From: Exiguobacterium sp. RIT594
GTDB taxonomy: Bacteria > Bacillota > Bacilli > Exiguobacteriales > Exiguobacteriaceae
DNA length: 64,000 nucleotides
Reading direction: 5' to 3'
Assembly (NCBI RefSeq): GCF_003339585.1
Contig: NZ_QPKF01000005.1
Span: 62,001-126,000, forward strand
Position 1 is the first letter of the stretch. Each line of letters starts with the position of its first letter. The position numbers and the translations under genes were made by a program. Below the pieces are notes generated by a model. The model saw only the letters and a program-made list of their open reading frames with translations, was not told the origin of the DNA and searched no databases. This document shows positions 38,881 through 48,504 of the stretch, piece after piece.

Positions 38881-40158
38881 ATGCCATTGACCGCTAAGCG
38901 TGAAGAAGCAATTGAACGAGACGAACAGGATCGACTGGCCCCTTACCGGAACGAATTTTATCTGCAGGAAGGTTCAATTTATATGGATGGCAACTCGCTT
39001 GGCCTGTTGTCGAAACGGGCGGAAGCCACGTTACTCGAATCGCTCGCCGATTGGCGGGAACTCGGGATTGACGGATGGATGAAAGGCCGGCACCCCTGGT
39101 TTGACTTGTCGGAAAAACTGGCTGCCTTGAACGCACCGCTTGTCGGTGGACGTGCGGATGAAGTCATGGTGACCGGTTCGACGACGGTCAATCTGCACCA
39201 GCTGGTCGCGACCTTCTTTGCTCCGTCCGGACGACGGACGAAAATTTTAGCCGACAGTTTGACGTTCCCATCTGATATTTATGCGCTGCAAAGCCAACTC
39301 CGATTGCGCGGACTTGATCCGGCAGAACATTTGATTCAGGTCGAAAGCCGTGACGGACGATTTCTCGATGAAGCGGACATCATCGCCGCCATGACCGATG
39401 AGATTGCCTTGATTGTTCTGCCGACCGTTCTTTACCGGAGCGGACAAATTTTAGATATGGAACGGCTGACCCGCGAAGCCCATGCCCGCGGGATCCTGAT
39501 CGGCTTTGACGGCTGTCATTCCGTCGGCGCGATTCCTCATGCTTTTCATGACTGGGGCGTCGACTTTGCCTACTGGTGCAACTACAAACATTTGAACGGC
39601 GGTCCGGGAACGGTCGGCGGTCTGTTCGTCCACGAACGGCATTTTGGTACATTACCCGGTTTGACCGGTTGGTTCGGTTCCCGTAAAGACAAACAATTTG
39701 ATATGAATCATACGATGACACCGGCTGAAAACGCTGCGGCCTTCCAGATTGGTACGCCACACGTTTTAAGCCTCGCCCCGCAAATCGGAGCGCTCGAACT
39801 GTTTGCGGAAGTCGGCATCGATGCCGTCCGGACAAAGTCCCTTGCCCTGACCGACTACATGATGACACTCGTCGATCAAGAATTGGCAGCTTACGGCTTC
39901 GTCATCGGCAATCCGCGTGACGCGAAACGACGCGGTGCCCACCTGAGTCTCGAACATCCGGAAGCGGCACGGATTTGTAAAGCACTGAAAGCCCATCAGG
40001 TCATTCCTGATTTCCGGGCACCGAATATTGTCCGCCTGGCCCCTGTTGCCTTGTATAATAGTTTTGAAGACGTCTATGAGGTCGTTTCGATTTTGAAAAC
40101 GATCATGGACGAAAAACAGTACGAACAATTTAAGAACGAACGCGAAGTCGTCGCGTAA
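38881..40158 (+). CDS. kynU: Kynureninase
   Basis: A 425-residue PLP enzyme that cleaves kynurenine to anthranilate and alanine. YMDGNSLG (34-41) contacts substrate, FDGCHSVG (209-216) holds the PLP-contacting Asp and His, and K236 in [11 protein letters not shown] is the Schiff-base lysine. The length and motifs match bacterial KynU. First gene of an operon kynU-permease-kynA-kynB, 57 bases past the operator, with AAGGAGG. Confidence 0.95.
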   Translation: MPLTAKREEAIERDEQDRLAPYRNEFYLQEGSIYMDGNSLGLLSKRAEATLLESLADWRELGIDGWMKGRHPWFDLSEKLAALNAPLVGGRADEVMVTGSTTVNLHQLVATFFAPSGRRTKILADSLTFPSDIYALQSQLRLRGLDPAEHLIQVESRDGRFLDEADIIAAMTDEIALIVLPTVLYRSGQILDMERLTREAHARGILIGFDGCHSVGAIPHAFHDWGVDFAYWCNYKHLNGGPGTVGGLFVHERHFGTLPGLTGWFGSRKDKQFDMNHTMTPAENAAAFQIGTPHVLSLAPQIGALELFAEVGIDAVRTKSLALTDYMMTLVDQELAAYGFVIGNPRDAKRRGAHLSLEHPEAARICKALKAHQVIPDFRAPNIVRLAPVALYNSFEDVYEVVSILKTIMDEKQYEQFKNEREVVA

Positions 40159-40167
40159 GGAGGCATT

Positions 40168-41550
40168 ATGAAAGAACATCCTACTGAATTACGGCGTGAC
40201 TTAAAAACACGCCAACTGACGATGATTGCGATGGGCTGTGCGATCGGAACCGGTCTTTTCCTCGGAAGCGGTCTCGCGATCAGTCTTGCCGGACCGAGTG
40301 TTCTCGTCAGCTATGCGATCGGCGCCTTCATCGTCCTGTTGTTGATGGGCTGTCTTGCGGAAATGACCGTCGCCCATCCGACCTCCGGCTCATTCGGCAC
40401 GATTGCTGAAATGTACATCAGTCCCTATGCCGGTTTCCTTGTCCGCTATTCTTACTGGGTCGCCAATGTCTTGGCCATCGGCGTCGAAGTCAGCGCCATC
40501 GCCATCTACATGAAATATTGGTTCCCGGACGTCCCCGGTTACATCTGGATTTTCGTCTTCGCAGCGGCGTTGATTTATATCAATGCCACGACCGTCAATA
40601 CGTTTGCGACGTTCGAATACTGGTTTTCTGTCATTAAAATCAGTGCCATACTGATGTTTATGATTCTCGGTGCGTACCTGGTCTTCGGAAGCAATTCGCC
40701 TGAGATTGGTCCGCAAAACTTCACGAATGACGGCGGCTTCATGCCGTTCGGTTTTTCCGGCCTTTGGATTGCCGTCTTCATCTCGCTGTTCAGTTTCCTC
40801 GGAACAGAATTAATCGCCGTCACGGCCGGTGAAGCAAAGGATCCGGATGTCGCCGTGCCGAAAGCACTGAAGGCAACGGTCTTCCGGCTGTCGACGTTTT
40901 ACGTCATCACGATTGCTTTGATGCTGATGATCGTTCCGTGGCAACAAGCCGGCGGTGTCGAGGAAAGTCCGTTCGTTAAGGTCATGGAAATGTTGTCGAT
41001 TCCCGGTGCAGCCGGCATCATGAACTTCATCATCCTGACAGCTGCCTTATCCGCGATGAACAGTCAGTTGTACGCTTCAACGCGAATGATGTATTCATTG
41101 TCGAAAGCAACTTACGCCCCCAGGATCTTCAGTCGTCTGAATGCAAAAGGTGTGCCGCTCTTTGCACTCGCTGTCTCGACACTCGGCATATTCCTTGCTG
41201 CTGTCATCAGCAGTCAATCGAGTGTCTCCTATCCGTTCATGATGGGCATTTCGATGTTCGGGGCCATCTTCACCTGGTTCATGATTTTCATCTCCCATCT
41301 CTATTTCCGGAAAGCCTGGGAACGGGACGGTGGACGGAAACTGCCGGTCCGGATGATGGGCTATCCGTATTTGACGGCGCTCGGTGCCCTCTTGTTATTT
41401 GCACTGGTCATCACGACCTGGTTTACCGATTTCCAGATCGTCTTGAAGTTTGGTATTCCGTGGTTGATTTTCCTGACGATTGCCTATGTGTTCTGGAAAC
41501 GCAACAACCCGCCGCAAGCGGATCAGACAAAACGTTCACAATCACTTTAA
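40168..41550 (+). CDS. AAT-family permease, probably for tryptophan or kynurenine
   Basis: A 460-residue, 12-helix amino acid transporter with the family first helix (LTMIAMGCAIGTGLFLGSGLAISLAGPS) and the GELIAVTAGEAKDP loop. It lies inside the kyn operon, nine bases after kynU (AAGGAGG site) and 21 before kynA. Location strongly suggests it imports the operon's substrate, tryptophan, or kynurenine. It is related to the permeases at 286 and 21117 but distinct. Confidence 0.85.
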   Translation: MKEHPTELRRDLKTRQLTMIAMGCAIGTGLFLGSGLAISLAGPSVLVSYAIGAFIVLLLMGCLAEMTVAHPTSGSFGTIAEMYISPYAGFLVRYSYWVANVLAIGVEVSAIAIYMKYWFPDVPGYIWIFVFAAALIYINATTVNTFATFEYWFSVIKISAILMFMILGAYLVFGSNSPEIGPQNFTNDGGFMPFGFSGLWIAVFISLFSFLGTELIAVTAGEAKDPDVAVPKALKATVFRLSTFYVITIALMLMIVPWQQAGGVEESPFVKVMEMLSIPGAAGIMNFIILTAALSAMNSQLYASTRMMYSLSKATYAPRIFSRLNAKGVPLFALAVSTLGIFLAAVISSQSSVSYPFMMGISMFGAIFTWFMIFISHLYFRKAWERDGGRKLPVRMMGYPYLTALGALLLFALVITTWFTDFQIVLKFGIPWLIFLTIAYVFWKRNNPPQADQTKRSQSL

Positions 41551-41570
41551 CGTAAAGGGGAACGATTGGA

Positions 41571-42410
41571 ATGAAACAGACGGATGCGACGAAGATTGAG
41601 GAAACGATTCAAACCGACTTCAAAAAAGACATGTCTTACGGAGATTATTTACAGCTCGACTCCCTTTTGACAAGCCAGCAACGGTTGTCGAATCATCATG
41701 ACGAAATGCTGTTCATCGTCATTCATCAGACAAGCGAACTGTGGATGAAACTGATTTTACATGAGATGACCGCTGCCATTCAGGCAGTCGCCGACGATCA
41801 GCTCGAACGGTCGTTCAAGATGCTGGCCCGTATCTCAAAAATCCAACAACAGTTGATTCAGTCATGGAGTGTCCTCTCGACACTGACACCGGCTGAGTAT
41901 CTTGAATTCCGTGACTCGCTTGGGCATTCGTCCGGATTCCAATCTTACCAAAACCGGCAAATCGAGTTTGCGCTCGGCTTCAAGAACGCCCAAATGCTTC
42001 GGGTCTACGAACACGAGACGGCGTTGTACGCTCAATTGAACGATGATTTAAAAACACCGAGCATCTATGACGAGACCGTCCGGGCGATGCACCGCCGCGG
42101 CTTACCGATTGATGAGACCATCCTCAACCGGGACGTCACGCAGGACTGGGAAGCGAATGCGAGTGTCGAAGCCGCTTGGGCGACTGTCTATCAGGACGTC
42201 GAACAGTACTGGGATCTATATGAGCTCGGTGAAAAGCTGCTCGATATCGGCAGCCAACAACAGATGTGGCGCTTTAATCATATGAGCACCGTCGAACGGA
42301 TCATCGGTCAAAAACCGGGAACGGGCGGTTCGTCCGGCGTCAGTTATCTGCGCCGTGTGCTTGATCACCGCTTCTTCCCGGAACTCTGGTCGGTCCGGAC
42401 AAAACTTTGA
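41571..42410 (+). CDS. kynA: Tryptophan 2,3-dioxygenase
   Basis: A 279-residue heme dioxygenase that opens the indole ring of tryptophan to N-formylkynurenine. [19 protein letters not shown] near residue 47 holds the distal Phe/His pair, [14 protein letters not shown] the substrate-contacting Arg, and [14 protein letters not shown] the proximal heme His. [12 protein letters not shown] closes the site. Third gene of the kyn operon with AAAGGGG upstream of its ATG. Confidence 0.95.
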   Translation: MKQTDATKIEETIQTDFKKDMSYGDYLQLDSLLTSQQRLSNHHDEMLFIVIHQTSELWMKLILHEMTAAIQAVADDQLERSFKMLARISKIQQQLIQSWSVLSTLTPAEYLEFRDSLGHSSGFQSYQNRQIEFALGFKNAQMLRVYEHETALYAQLNDDLKTPSIYDETVRAMHRRGLPIDETILNRDVTQDWEANASVEAAWATVYQDVEQYWDLYELGEKLLDIGSQQQMWRFNHMSTVERIIGQKPGTGGSSGVSYLRRVLDHRFFPELWSVRTKL

Positions 42411-42423
42411 GGGGGAACCTGAT

Positions 42424-43047
42424 ATGAACCGTTGGATAGATGTCTCACAACCGTTAACGTCGTCGATTACGACATGGCCCGGTGATACGAAATTTAACTA
42501 CACAATCAACTGGAGTAAAGCCGATACCGGCTCCGTCAACGTCGGTCAGGTGACGATGAGTTTGCATACCGGTACCCATATCGACGCTCCGTTTCATTTT
42601 GACGATGCCGGTCAAAAAGTCATCGATCTTGATCCGGATCTCTATATCGGACATGTCCGCGTCATTTATCTGCCCGGCCGGACCGAACTCGTCGCAAGTG
42701 ACCTCGATACATTTGATTTAACCGATGTGCGCCGGCTGATCATCAAAACGGACGGTTGGGTCGATAAGTCGATTTTCCCGGAAACGATTCCGGTCCTGAC
42801 GCCGAGTCTTGCCGAACGCCTCGGTGAACTCGGGATTGAATTGATCGGACTTGATTTACCGTCCGTTGATGCAATCGACAGTAAAGAGATGGCGGCCCAT
42901 CATGCGCTCGCCGCCCATGGAGTTCACATACTCGAAGGGTTAGTCCTCGATACGATCACTCCGGGTGATTATCATCTCAATGCTGTTCCGCTTCCACTCG
43001 TCGACGGTGACGGCAGTCCCGTCCGTGCACTGATGCGACCGTATTAA
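42424..43047 (+). CDS. kynB: Kynurenine formamidase
   Basis: A 207-residue cyclase-family metalloenzyme that hydrolyses N-formylkynurenine to kynurenine and formate. HTGTHIDAPFHF supplies the metal-binding His/Asp set, and the later GLDLPSVDAIDS and AAHHALAAHGVHILEG complete the fold. It starts 14 bases after kynA with a GAGGGGGAA site and ends the operon before a strong terminator. With KynA and KynU it forms the anthranilate branch of tryptophan breakdown. Confidence 0.95.
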   Translation: MNRWIDVSQPLTSSITTWPGDTKFNYTINWSKADTGSVNVGQVTMSLHTGTHIDAPFHFDDAGQKVIDLDPDLYIGHVRVIYLPGRTELVASDLDTFDLTDVRRLIIKTDGWVDKSIFPETIPVLTPSLAERLGELGIELIGLDLPSVDAIDSKEMAAHHALAAHGVHILEGLVLDTITPGDYHLNAVPLPLVDGDGSPVRALMRPY

Positions 43048-43049
43048 AA

Positions 43050-43092
43050 AAAACCGACAGAACGCTCTTCCAAGAGTTTTCTGTCGGTTTTT
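43050..43092 (+). terminator. Terminator of the kyn operon
   Basis: AAAACCGACAG / CTGTCGGTTTTT with an inner CTCTT/AAGAG stem. Its T-run touches the end of the shifted hydrolase frame on the other strand. Confidence 0.9.
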
Positions 43093-43747
43093 CAGTTTTC
43101 CTTAACCGGTACGGGGAACAATACGTCTTCCGTCCGTTGCATGATCTGTCCGAGTACTTGAAGAGACTGATCGACTTCAAAATCAATATCGAGCGAATGA
43201 TTAGCCCCTCTTATATTCGTTCCAGTACGAGGTTCGAGCTGCCGCACCGTTCCAACGCTTCCGGACTGAACTGGCGGTCGTGGTCACCGATGACGAGTAA
43301 TCCATGATGCCGGCTGTTCGCCATCGCTTCGACAATCGCCGGATCTTTTAAGAGTGGCGTCAGAAGGACAACACGCGCTTCCGGAAACAATCCACGGTGC
43401 ATCATCGATACAAGCGGTACCGTTCCAAGCGATTTGGCAATAAAGTGAATCGTCTGATACGACCGCGCACGTAACACGTCCTCGATGACCGCTTCAATCC
43501 GCCGGCTCATTTCGGCATCTCCCTGTTCGTCCGGCAAGCTGAACAAGTCGTCCGAGACATACTGAATCTCAATCACGTTCACGCCCCGCTTCAATAACAT
43601 CATCCGGCTAAAGTAAAAGTATGGATGGTCGTACGCATAACCTGCGCCGGACAACATAAAGCAGACCTCATCCGACTCGGAATAATAGTGATTATAGGCA
43701 ATCGTTTGATCACCCAGTTGCGTCTCGCAACGGCGAATCTCCATCAA
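43092..43747 (-). pseudogene. Frameshifted alpha/beta hydrolase
   Basis: The open frame 43211-43747 (178 residues) has an alpha/beta hydrolase core: CFMLSGAGYAYDHP, the nucleophile elbow FIAKSLGT, and the acid region VIGDHDRQFSPE, but stops right after NLVLERI without the catalytic His. The next 119 bases on the same strand, in a different frame, encode RGANHSLDIDFEVDQSLQ and on to a stop at 43092. GANHSLD is exactly the expected catalytic His motif. One inserted base near 43213-43220 would restore a protein of about 217 residues. Either this copy is inactivated or the sequence has an indel error. Confidence 0.85.
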
Positions 43748-43865
43748 GGCTCCCCCTTTATTTTTTCCTTACTTTACCATCCGATAATGAAACCGTCCAT
43801 TAAAATTCCCTCTCTCTCTGTCACTCGAATTTACAGCTCATTTTTCAAGCATTTGATGATTGCTC

Positions 43866-43909
43866 AAAAACAGCCCCATCCAGTGCTTTTCGCAAAGGAT
43901 GAGGCTGTT
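43866..43909 (-). terminator. Terminator of cydDC
   Basis: Minus-strand AACAGCCTCATCC / GGATGGGGCTGTT stem followed by TTTTT, just past the cydC stop. Confidence 0.85.
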
Positions 43910-43912
43910 GAT

Positions 43913-45631
43913 TCAGCGGACCAGTTGATCTGGTGTAAAGACGGATTGTTCGACCTGTTTTAACGCATAAAAGGCACCTTGCTTGGCCATTAAGTCCGCA
44001 TACGTCCCGACTTCAACGACTTGCCCTTGCTCCATGACGACGATTTGATCCATCGTCTCAAGTCCGGCTAACCGGTGGCTGACAAGCAACAGCGTTGCAT
44101 CCGCCGCACGGGCGAACAAATGCTGTAAGATGGTCTGTTCCGTCAACGCATCGACCGATGAAGTTGGCTCATCGAGCAGATAAAGTGGCGTCTGACGCAA
44201 GAAGATCCGGGCGATCGCCAGCCGTTGTTTTTCACCGCCGGACAGATTTTCTCCCTTTTCAAGGACCCGGTCGTCGAGTTCAAGTAACGAAAGACCAACG
44301 TGTTCCAGTGCTTCGATCATCTGTTCATCCGTTGCTTCGCTGCTGGCGAGCTTCAGATTGTCACGAATCGTGCCGTAAAAGAAATGATTTTGTTGCAGGA
44401 CGACGTTCGACTGTTTCCATAACGCTTCCGGGTTAATTTCTTGACCCGGAGTTCCTTCAATCCGGATTCCATCTGCCGGATACATCCGCAACAACAGTTG
44501 CAACAGCGTCGATTTTCCGGAACCGCTCGCTCCAACAATCGCCGTTTTACTGCCGGCAGGGAACGTCACGCTGACGTCACGTAAGACAGGACGATCCTGA
44601 CCCGGAAACGTGAAAGTGACGTGTTCCGTGCTCAGTTCCGGAGCCTGCGCCAATTCAAACGGACGGTATTCCGGTGCCGTTGTGGCTTCGACGACGTCAT
44701 CAAGCCGACGTGCCGCATGACGGCTGTCTTCAAAAAATCCGGGTAAAATCGCCATCGGTGCGGCATTTTCAAACACCGTCAACGAGGTCATGACGAGCAA
44801 TGCGAGGAAAACGCCATCGAGTTGTCCGTCAGCGACCAGATAAGCACCGAGACCGAGGACGATCCAGGAAATAACCAACGTCGCCAGTGTATTCAAGGCA
44901 AGGTTCGAGACCGCATGCAGTCCGTTGCGTTTTTCTTCCGCCACGTATCGTGCTGCGACGGCATTCAGCTCCGCTTCCTTATTCCCGAGTTGCTGATAAA
45001 TCTTTAAGTCCCGATAACCTTGGAACAGTTCCGTCACTTCCGTCGACAGTTCCCCGCGTCGGGCCCGGACAGACCGGGCAAACCGTTGTTCCCGGTAAGC
45101 AAACCAGCCGGGAATGATGAATCCCGTCAAGATCAGACCAAACACGAGGACAAGAGCGACACTGAGTGAAAAGAAACTGACGAAAAAGATTGTACATAGG
45201 AAAACGAGCACCAGGATAATCGGCGGATAGACGACGCGTAAAAACGTATTTTGCAGACTTTCGACGTCCCCGACAATCCGAGCGAGCAAATCTCCACTCC
45301 GGTACTTGGCAAAGATACCCGGCACGAGTGGTTCAAGCCGTTTATAAAACGTCGTCCGCAAGTCGCTGAGAATCGTAAATGTCGCCCGGTGTGAGTAATA
45401 CCGTTCGGCGTACCGGCTGACAGCCCGCGTCAGACTGGAGATTTTCTGCAAGGCAATCAAGACAGCAAGTGTCTGAATCGGCGGCAACAAGGCGGCTTTT
45501 GAAATCAGAAAGCCGCTTGCTGCGAACAAACCGACTGCCGTGATGCCGGCCAACACACCAAAGATAATCGAGAGCACGATGTCCCGTTTCTGGTGCAGCA
45601 TCAAACGAAAAATTCCCATCAACTCTTTCAT
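43913..45631 (-). CDS. cydC: Cytochrome bd assembly ABC exporter subunit CydC
   Basis: A 572-residue half-transporter: six N-terminal helices then a nucleotide-binding domain with Walker A GASGSGKSTL, signature LSGGEKQR and Walker B LYLLDEPTSS. With CydD it forms the heterodimer needed for cytochrome bd oxidase assembly, exporting thiols or moving heme. It overlaps cydD by four bases (45628-45631). A transcript from the Rex-controlled promoter upstream of cydD should carry both. Confidence 0.93.
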   Translation of the reverse strand: MKELMGIFRLMLHQKRDIVLSIIFGVLAGITAVGLFAASGFLISKAALLPPIQTLAVLIALQKISSLTRAVSRYAERYYSHRATFTILSDLRTTFYKRLEPLVPGIFAKYRSGDLLARIVGDVESLQNTFLRVVYPPIILVLVFLCTIFFVSFFSLSVALVLVFGLILTGFIIPGWFAYREQRFARSVRARRGELSTEVTELFQGYRDLKIYQQLGNKEAELNAVAARYVAEEKRNGLHAVSNLALNTLATLVISWIVLGLGAYLVADGQLDGVFLALLVMTSLTVFENAAPMAILPGFFEDSRHAARRLDDVVEATTAPEYRPFELAQAPELSTEHVTFTFPGQDRPVLRDVSVTFPAGSKTAIVGASGSGKSTLLQLLLRMYPADGIRIEGTPGQEINPEALWKQSNVVLQQNHFFYGTIRDNLKLASSEATDEQMIEALEHVGLSLLELDDRVLEKGENLSGGEKQRLAIARIFLRQTPLYLLDEPTSSVDALTEQTILQHLFARAADATLLLVSHRLAGLETMDQIVVMEQGQVVEVGTYADLMAKQGAFYALKQVEQSVFTPDQLVR

Positions 45632-47358
45632 CGTGTCTCCTCCCCTCGTTGAACGGCGCGCATCATCGCATATTCCGATTCACGTCCGAGTAATTCTTCG
45701 TGTGTCCCGCGGTCGACGATCCGTCCCGCTTCCAGCACGACGATTTGATCTGATTGTTCAATCGTATGCAGACGGTGAGCAACCGTGATGACGGTCGCTT
45801 CACGTCCGAGAACAGTCATCGCTTCCTGCAACAACCGTTCCGTCTTCACGTCAAGACCGGTCGTCGGTTCATCAAACAAGATGACGTTCGGCCGTTTCAG
45901 GAAGGCACGGGCTAACGCAACACGTTGCTTTTCGCCGCCGGATAAACCGCGTCCGCCTTCTCCGATTACCGTGTCGAGTCCATTCGGCAATTGTGCGATC
46001 AATTCGGTCAGACCGGCGTCCGATGCCGCCTGTTCAATCGCCGGTCGTGAGGCTTCGCGTAATTCACCGATGGCGATATTATCCGCCAGCGTCCCGGCAT
46101 AGAGATACGGGTGTTGCGAGATGTAGCTGAGCTGGCTGAACCAACTGGATTCCGTGATGGTCTGACGATCTTGACCGTCAAGCAACAGCTGTCCGTCCTG
46201 CGGATCGGCAAGGCCAGCCAGCAATTGGAGGACCGTCGATTTTCCGGCACCGCTGCGGCCGATCAAGGCAACCTTTTGATACGGTTCAATCGTCAAATTC
46301 AACTGTTCCATCGCAAACCGGGCATCGCGGTATGAAAACGCGACGTCTTTCAGTTCAATTCGCGGTGGACGGGCTGCCGGCAGTTCCGTTCGTCCGAAGG
46401 CGACGCTCCGGTCATCTTCCGTCAGTTCGGCCGCAATCTGTTTTGCGGCGGCGACACTGCCCCGACCGGTATGGAAGGCGGCTCCCATCTCTTTTAACGC
46501 CAGATAGTATTCCGGTGCCAGGACCAACATCAAGAAGGCCGGTACAAAGGTGATGCTTTGGAATAAAATCAACCGGAGACTGACTTCCAGGGCAATCATC
46601 CCCATACTGAGCATCGAAATGAATTCGAGCATCAACGACGACAGGAACGCGAGTTTTAAGACGGTTAACGTCGCATCCCGGAAATCGAGACTGCTTCGTT
46701 CAATCACGTCCTGCTGAGCTTTCGCCCGCCCGAATAACTTGAGCGTCGTCAATCCTTGTAACGTATCGAGGAATGTTCCGGAGAAGGCATTCATCTTCTC
46801 AAGCTGCGTATCGGCCCGCTTTTGCGTCATGATCCCGATGACGATGTAAAACAACGGAATGAACGGGGCGGTAATCATCATGACCAGTCCCGTGACCCAG
46901 TCATAGCTGAAGGCGGCAATCAGGACCATCAATGGAACGATTGACGTCTGAATGACCTTCGGCAGGTACTGGCTGTAATAGCTGTCCATCTCATCGACGG
47001 AATCCATCAGGATACTGACCTTTTGTCCGGATTGTCCTTCAAGCATCGACTCGACAGAGTTTCGTGTGTATTTCGCGACGAGCGCCTGACGCAGATCCTG
47101 TTTGACGCGTGCCGCAAGACTCGTTCCGAGTCGCCCGTTCCAGTACGTGACGCCGACGCGCAGGACAAGCATCCCCAATAGGATACCGAGCAACGGAATG
47201 ACTGCCGCGAACGGATTCCCTTGCAGAAAAATCCGGTCAACGATGATGACAATCAGATAGGATTGACCGATGACGGCAACGCCCATCAGGACGGCGGCCA
47301 GCATCAGTTGTATAAAAATATTACGCGGAATCGTAATGATTCCTTTGAGTGGATTCAT
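45628..47358 (-). CDS. cydD: Cytochrome bd assembly ABC exporter subunit CydD
   Basis: A 576-residue half-transporter with six helices and an ATPase domain: Walker A GRSGAGKST, signature LSGGEKQR, Walker B ILFDEPTTG. I start at the ATG at 47358 (MNPLKGIITIPRN) because AAAGGACG lies upstream; the longer frame to 47409 would run through the Rex site. The cydAB oxidase genes are not within the window on either side, so here the assembly factor is separated from them or they lie elsewhere. Confidence 0.93.
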   Translation of the reverse strand: MNPLKGIITIPRNIFIQLMLAAVLMGVAVIGQSYLIVIIVDRIFLQGNPFAAVIPLLGILLGMLVLRVGVTYWNGRLGTSLAARVKQDLRQALVAKYTRNSVESMLEGQSGQKVSILMDSVDEMDSYYSQYLPKVIQTSIVPLMVLIAAFSYDWVTGLVMMITAPFIPLFYIVIGIMTQKRADTQLEKMNAFSGTFLDTLQGLTTLKLFGRAKAQQDVIERSSLDFRDATLTVLKLAFLSSLMLEFISMLSMGMIALEVSLRLILFQSITFVPAFLMLVLAPEYYLALKEMGAAFHTGRGSVAAAKQIAAELTEDDRSVAFGRTELPAARPPRIELKDVAFSYRDARFAMEQLNLTIEPYQKVALIGRSGAGKSTVLQLLAGLADPQDGQLLLDGQDRQTITESSWFSQLSYISQHPYLYAGTLADNIAIGELREASRPAIEQAASDAGLTELIAQLPNGLDTVIGEGGRGLSGGEKQRVALARAFLKRPNVILFDEPTTGLDVKTERLLQEAMTVLGREATVITVAHRLHTIEQSDQIVVLEAGRIVDRGTHEELLGRESEYAMMRAVQRGEETR

Positions 47359-47393
47359 AAGAAAACGTCCTTTCACTAAGTGTGAACGACTTT

Positions 47394-47411
47394 TAGTGAA
47401 TATTTTCACAT
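47394..47411. promoter_or_regulatory. Rex (redox-sensing repressor) operator for cydDC
   Basis: TAGTGAATATTTTCACAT matches the Rex consensus TTGTGAANNNNTTCACAA at 12 of 14 defined positions and is symmetric at the core (GTGAA-N4-TTCAC). It lies a few bases downstream of the TATACT -10 at 47423-47428 on the minus strand, so bound Rex would block transcription. A second, looser repeat TTCACTAAGTGTGAA is at 47372-47386. Confidence 0.8.
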
Positions 47412-47422
47412 ATCGTACATTC

Positions 47423-47428
47423 AGTATA
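47423..47428 (-). promoter_or_regulatory. Possible cydDC -10 element
   Basis: Minus-strand TATACT, five of six to consensus; no good -35 hexamer lies at 16-18 bases, so an activator may be needed or the assignment may be wrong. Confidence 0.4.
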
Positions 47429-47569
47429 CCGAATCCATTCTGTTGATGCCACGGGTATGCTGTCGAAAAGGTGTGACGGTTTTGTGAGGGACCTTTTGCT
47501 GGACAATTGATTTATCCGGATGTATTGTAGACAATAGTTATCCGCGTTATACAGAAAGGAGAATATTTC

Positions 47570-48052
47570 ATGCAAATGAAGACAGGTGTCGAACAATCGG
47601 TGTATGCGATGCTCTTATTGACATTTTTACCTGAGAAGGGTGTGTTGCCGGGCGAATTCATCAGTCAGCAACTCGGCGCTTCCCCAACCTATTTTCAAAA
47701 GCTTCTCCGGAAGCTCGTGAGTGCGGATCTGCTGATCTCTGTTCCCGGTGCAAAAGGCGGCTTCCGGCTCAAAGCGTCACCGGAGACGATTCGTGTGTTT
47801 GATATCTATGAAGCCATCGAGGGCAAACAATCCTTATATGCCTCAAGCGGTGTTTTCGAAGACTTAATGGGTATCCAGGATCAGAACATCTGCTTATTGT
47901 CCGACCTGATGGCAGAAGCGGAACAGTCGTGGCAATCGACACTCAAACGCGAGACGATCGACTCGATCCGCCGGGAAATTTATTTAAATTGTCCGCCCGA
48001 CCATCTGACAAAACTACAAAGCTTAATCGAAGAAAAAATGATTCGTAACTAA
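47570..48052 (+). CDS. Rrf2 family transcriptional regulator
   Basis: A 160-residue winged-helix protein: EFISQQLGASPTYFQKLLRKLVSADLLISVPGAKGGFRL is the Rrf2 helix-turn-helix and wing. The C-terminal part has two Cys (ICLLSD, LNCPPD) but not the three-Cys cluster of IscR/NsrR iron-sulfur members, so thiol or ligand sensing is more likely. It is divergent from cydDC and 14 bases upstream of a SnoaL-like gene, which it probably regulates. ATG at 47570 follows AAAGGAGAA. Confidence 0.87.
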   Translation: MQMKTGVEQSVYAMLLLTFLPEKGVLPGEFISQQLGASPTYFQKLLRKLVSADLLISVPGAKGGFRLKASPETIRVFDIYEAIEGKQSLYASSGVFEDLMGIQDQNICLLSDLMAEAEQSWQSTLKRETIDSIRREIYLNCPPDHLTKLQSLIEEKMIRN

Positions 48053-48066
48053 AAGGAGAATGAACC

Positions 48067-48456
48067 ATGACTACATCTACACTTGACCGCTATTTTGATT
48101 TATTCGATGCTTCCCGGACCGATGAAAAAGCTTTTGATGACTTGATTTCTCTGTTCTCGGACGAAATCACATTCGTCCTGAACGGACAGGAACAGCACGG
48201 TATCGATGCCTGGAAACAGTTCGTCCGGATGGTCTTTACGGCCAATCAGGATATTAAGCACATGTATGCCGGATGGGTTCCATCAGAAACAGGAGATACG
48301 ATGGAAACACGCTGGGCTGTTTGCGGCAAACGCGCAGACGGCTCTGTCTTCACCCAGGATGGAACCGACATCGCCCGGCTCGATGCGGATGGAAAGATTG
48401 TCTATCTCGCTAACGTCCCGGATGATACGGCAATGTTCAACCAATACAACGATTAA
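48067..48456 (+). CDS. SnoaL-like/NTF2-fold protein
   Basis: A 129-residue protein of the NTF2-like superfamily: an N-terminal helix pair (LDRYFDLFDASRTDEKAFDDLISLF) followed by curved strands with ITFVLNGQEQHGIDAWKQFV and METRWAVCGKRADG. Members bind small hydrophobic ligands or act as isomerases; no catalytic assignment is possible. It is the second gene of an operon with the Rrf2 regulator (AAGGAGAA site, 14-base gap). Confidence 0.8.
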   Translation: MTTSTLDRYFDLFDASRTDEKAFDDLISLFSDEITFVLNGQEQHGIDAWKQFVRMVFTANQDIKHMYAGWVPSETGDTMETRWAVCGKRADGSVFTQDGTDIARLDADGKIVYLANVPDDTAMFNQYND

Positions 48457-48462
48457 TCGAAA

Positions 48463-48499
48463 ACAGGCATCACTTCGTTATGAAGTGGTGCCTGTTGCT
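48463..48499. terminator. Bidirectional terminator SnoaL-like / metallopeptidase
   Basis: AACAGGCATCACTTC / GAAGTGGTGCCTGTT stem with a TTAT loop, between convergent genes; the A-run at 48460 gives the T-tail on the minus strand. Confidence 0.75.
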
Positions 48500-48504
48500 T
48501 ATGC

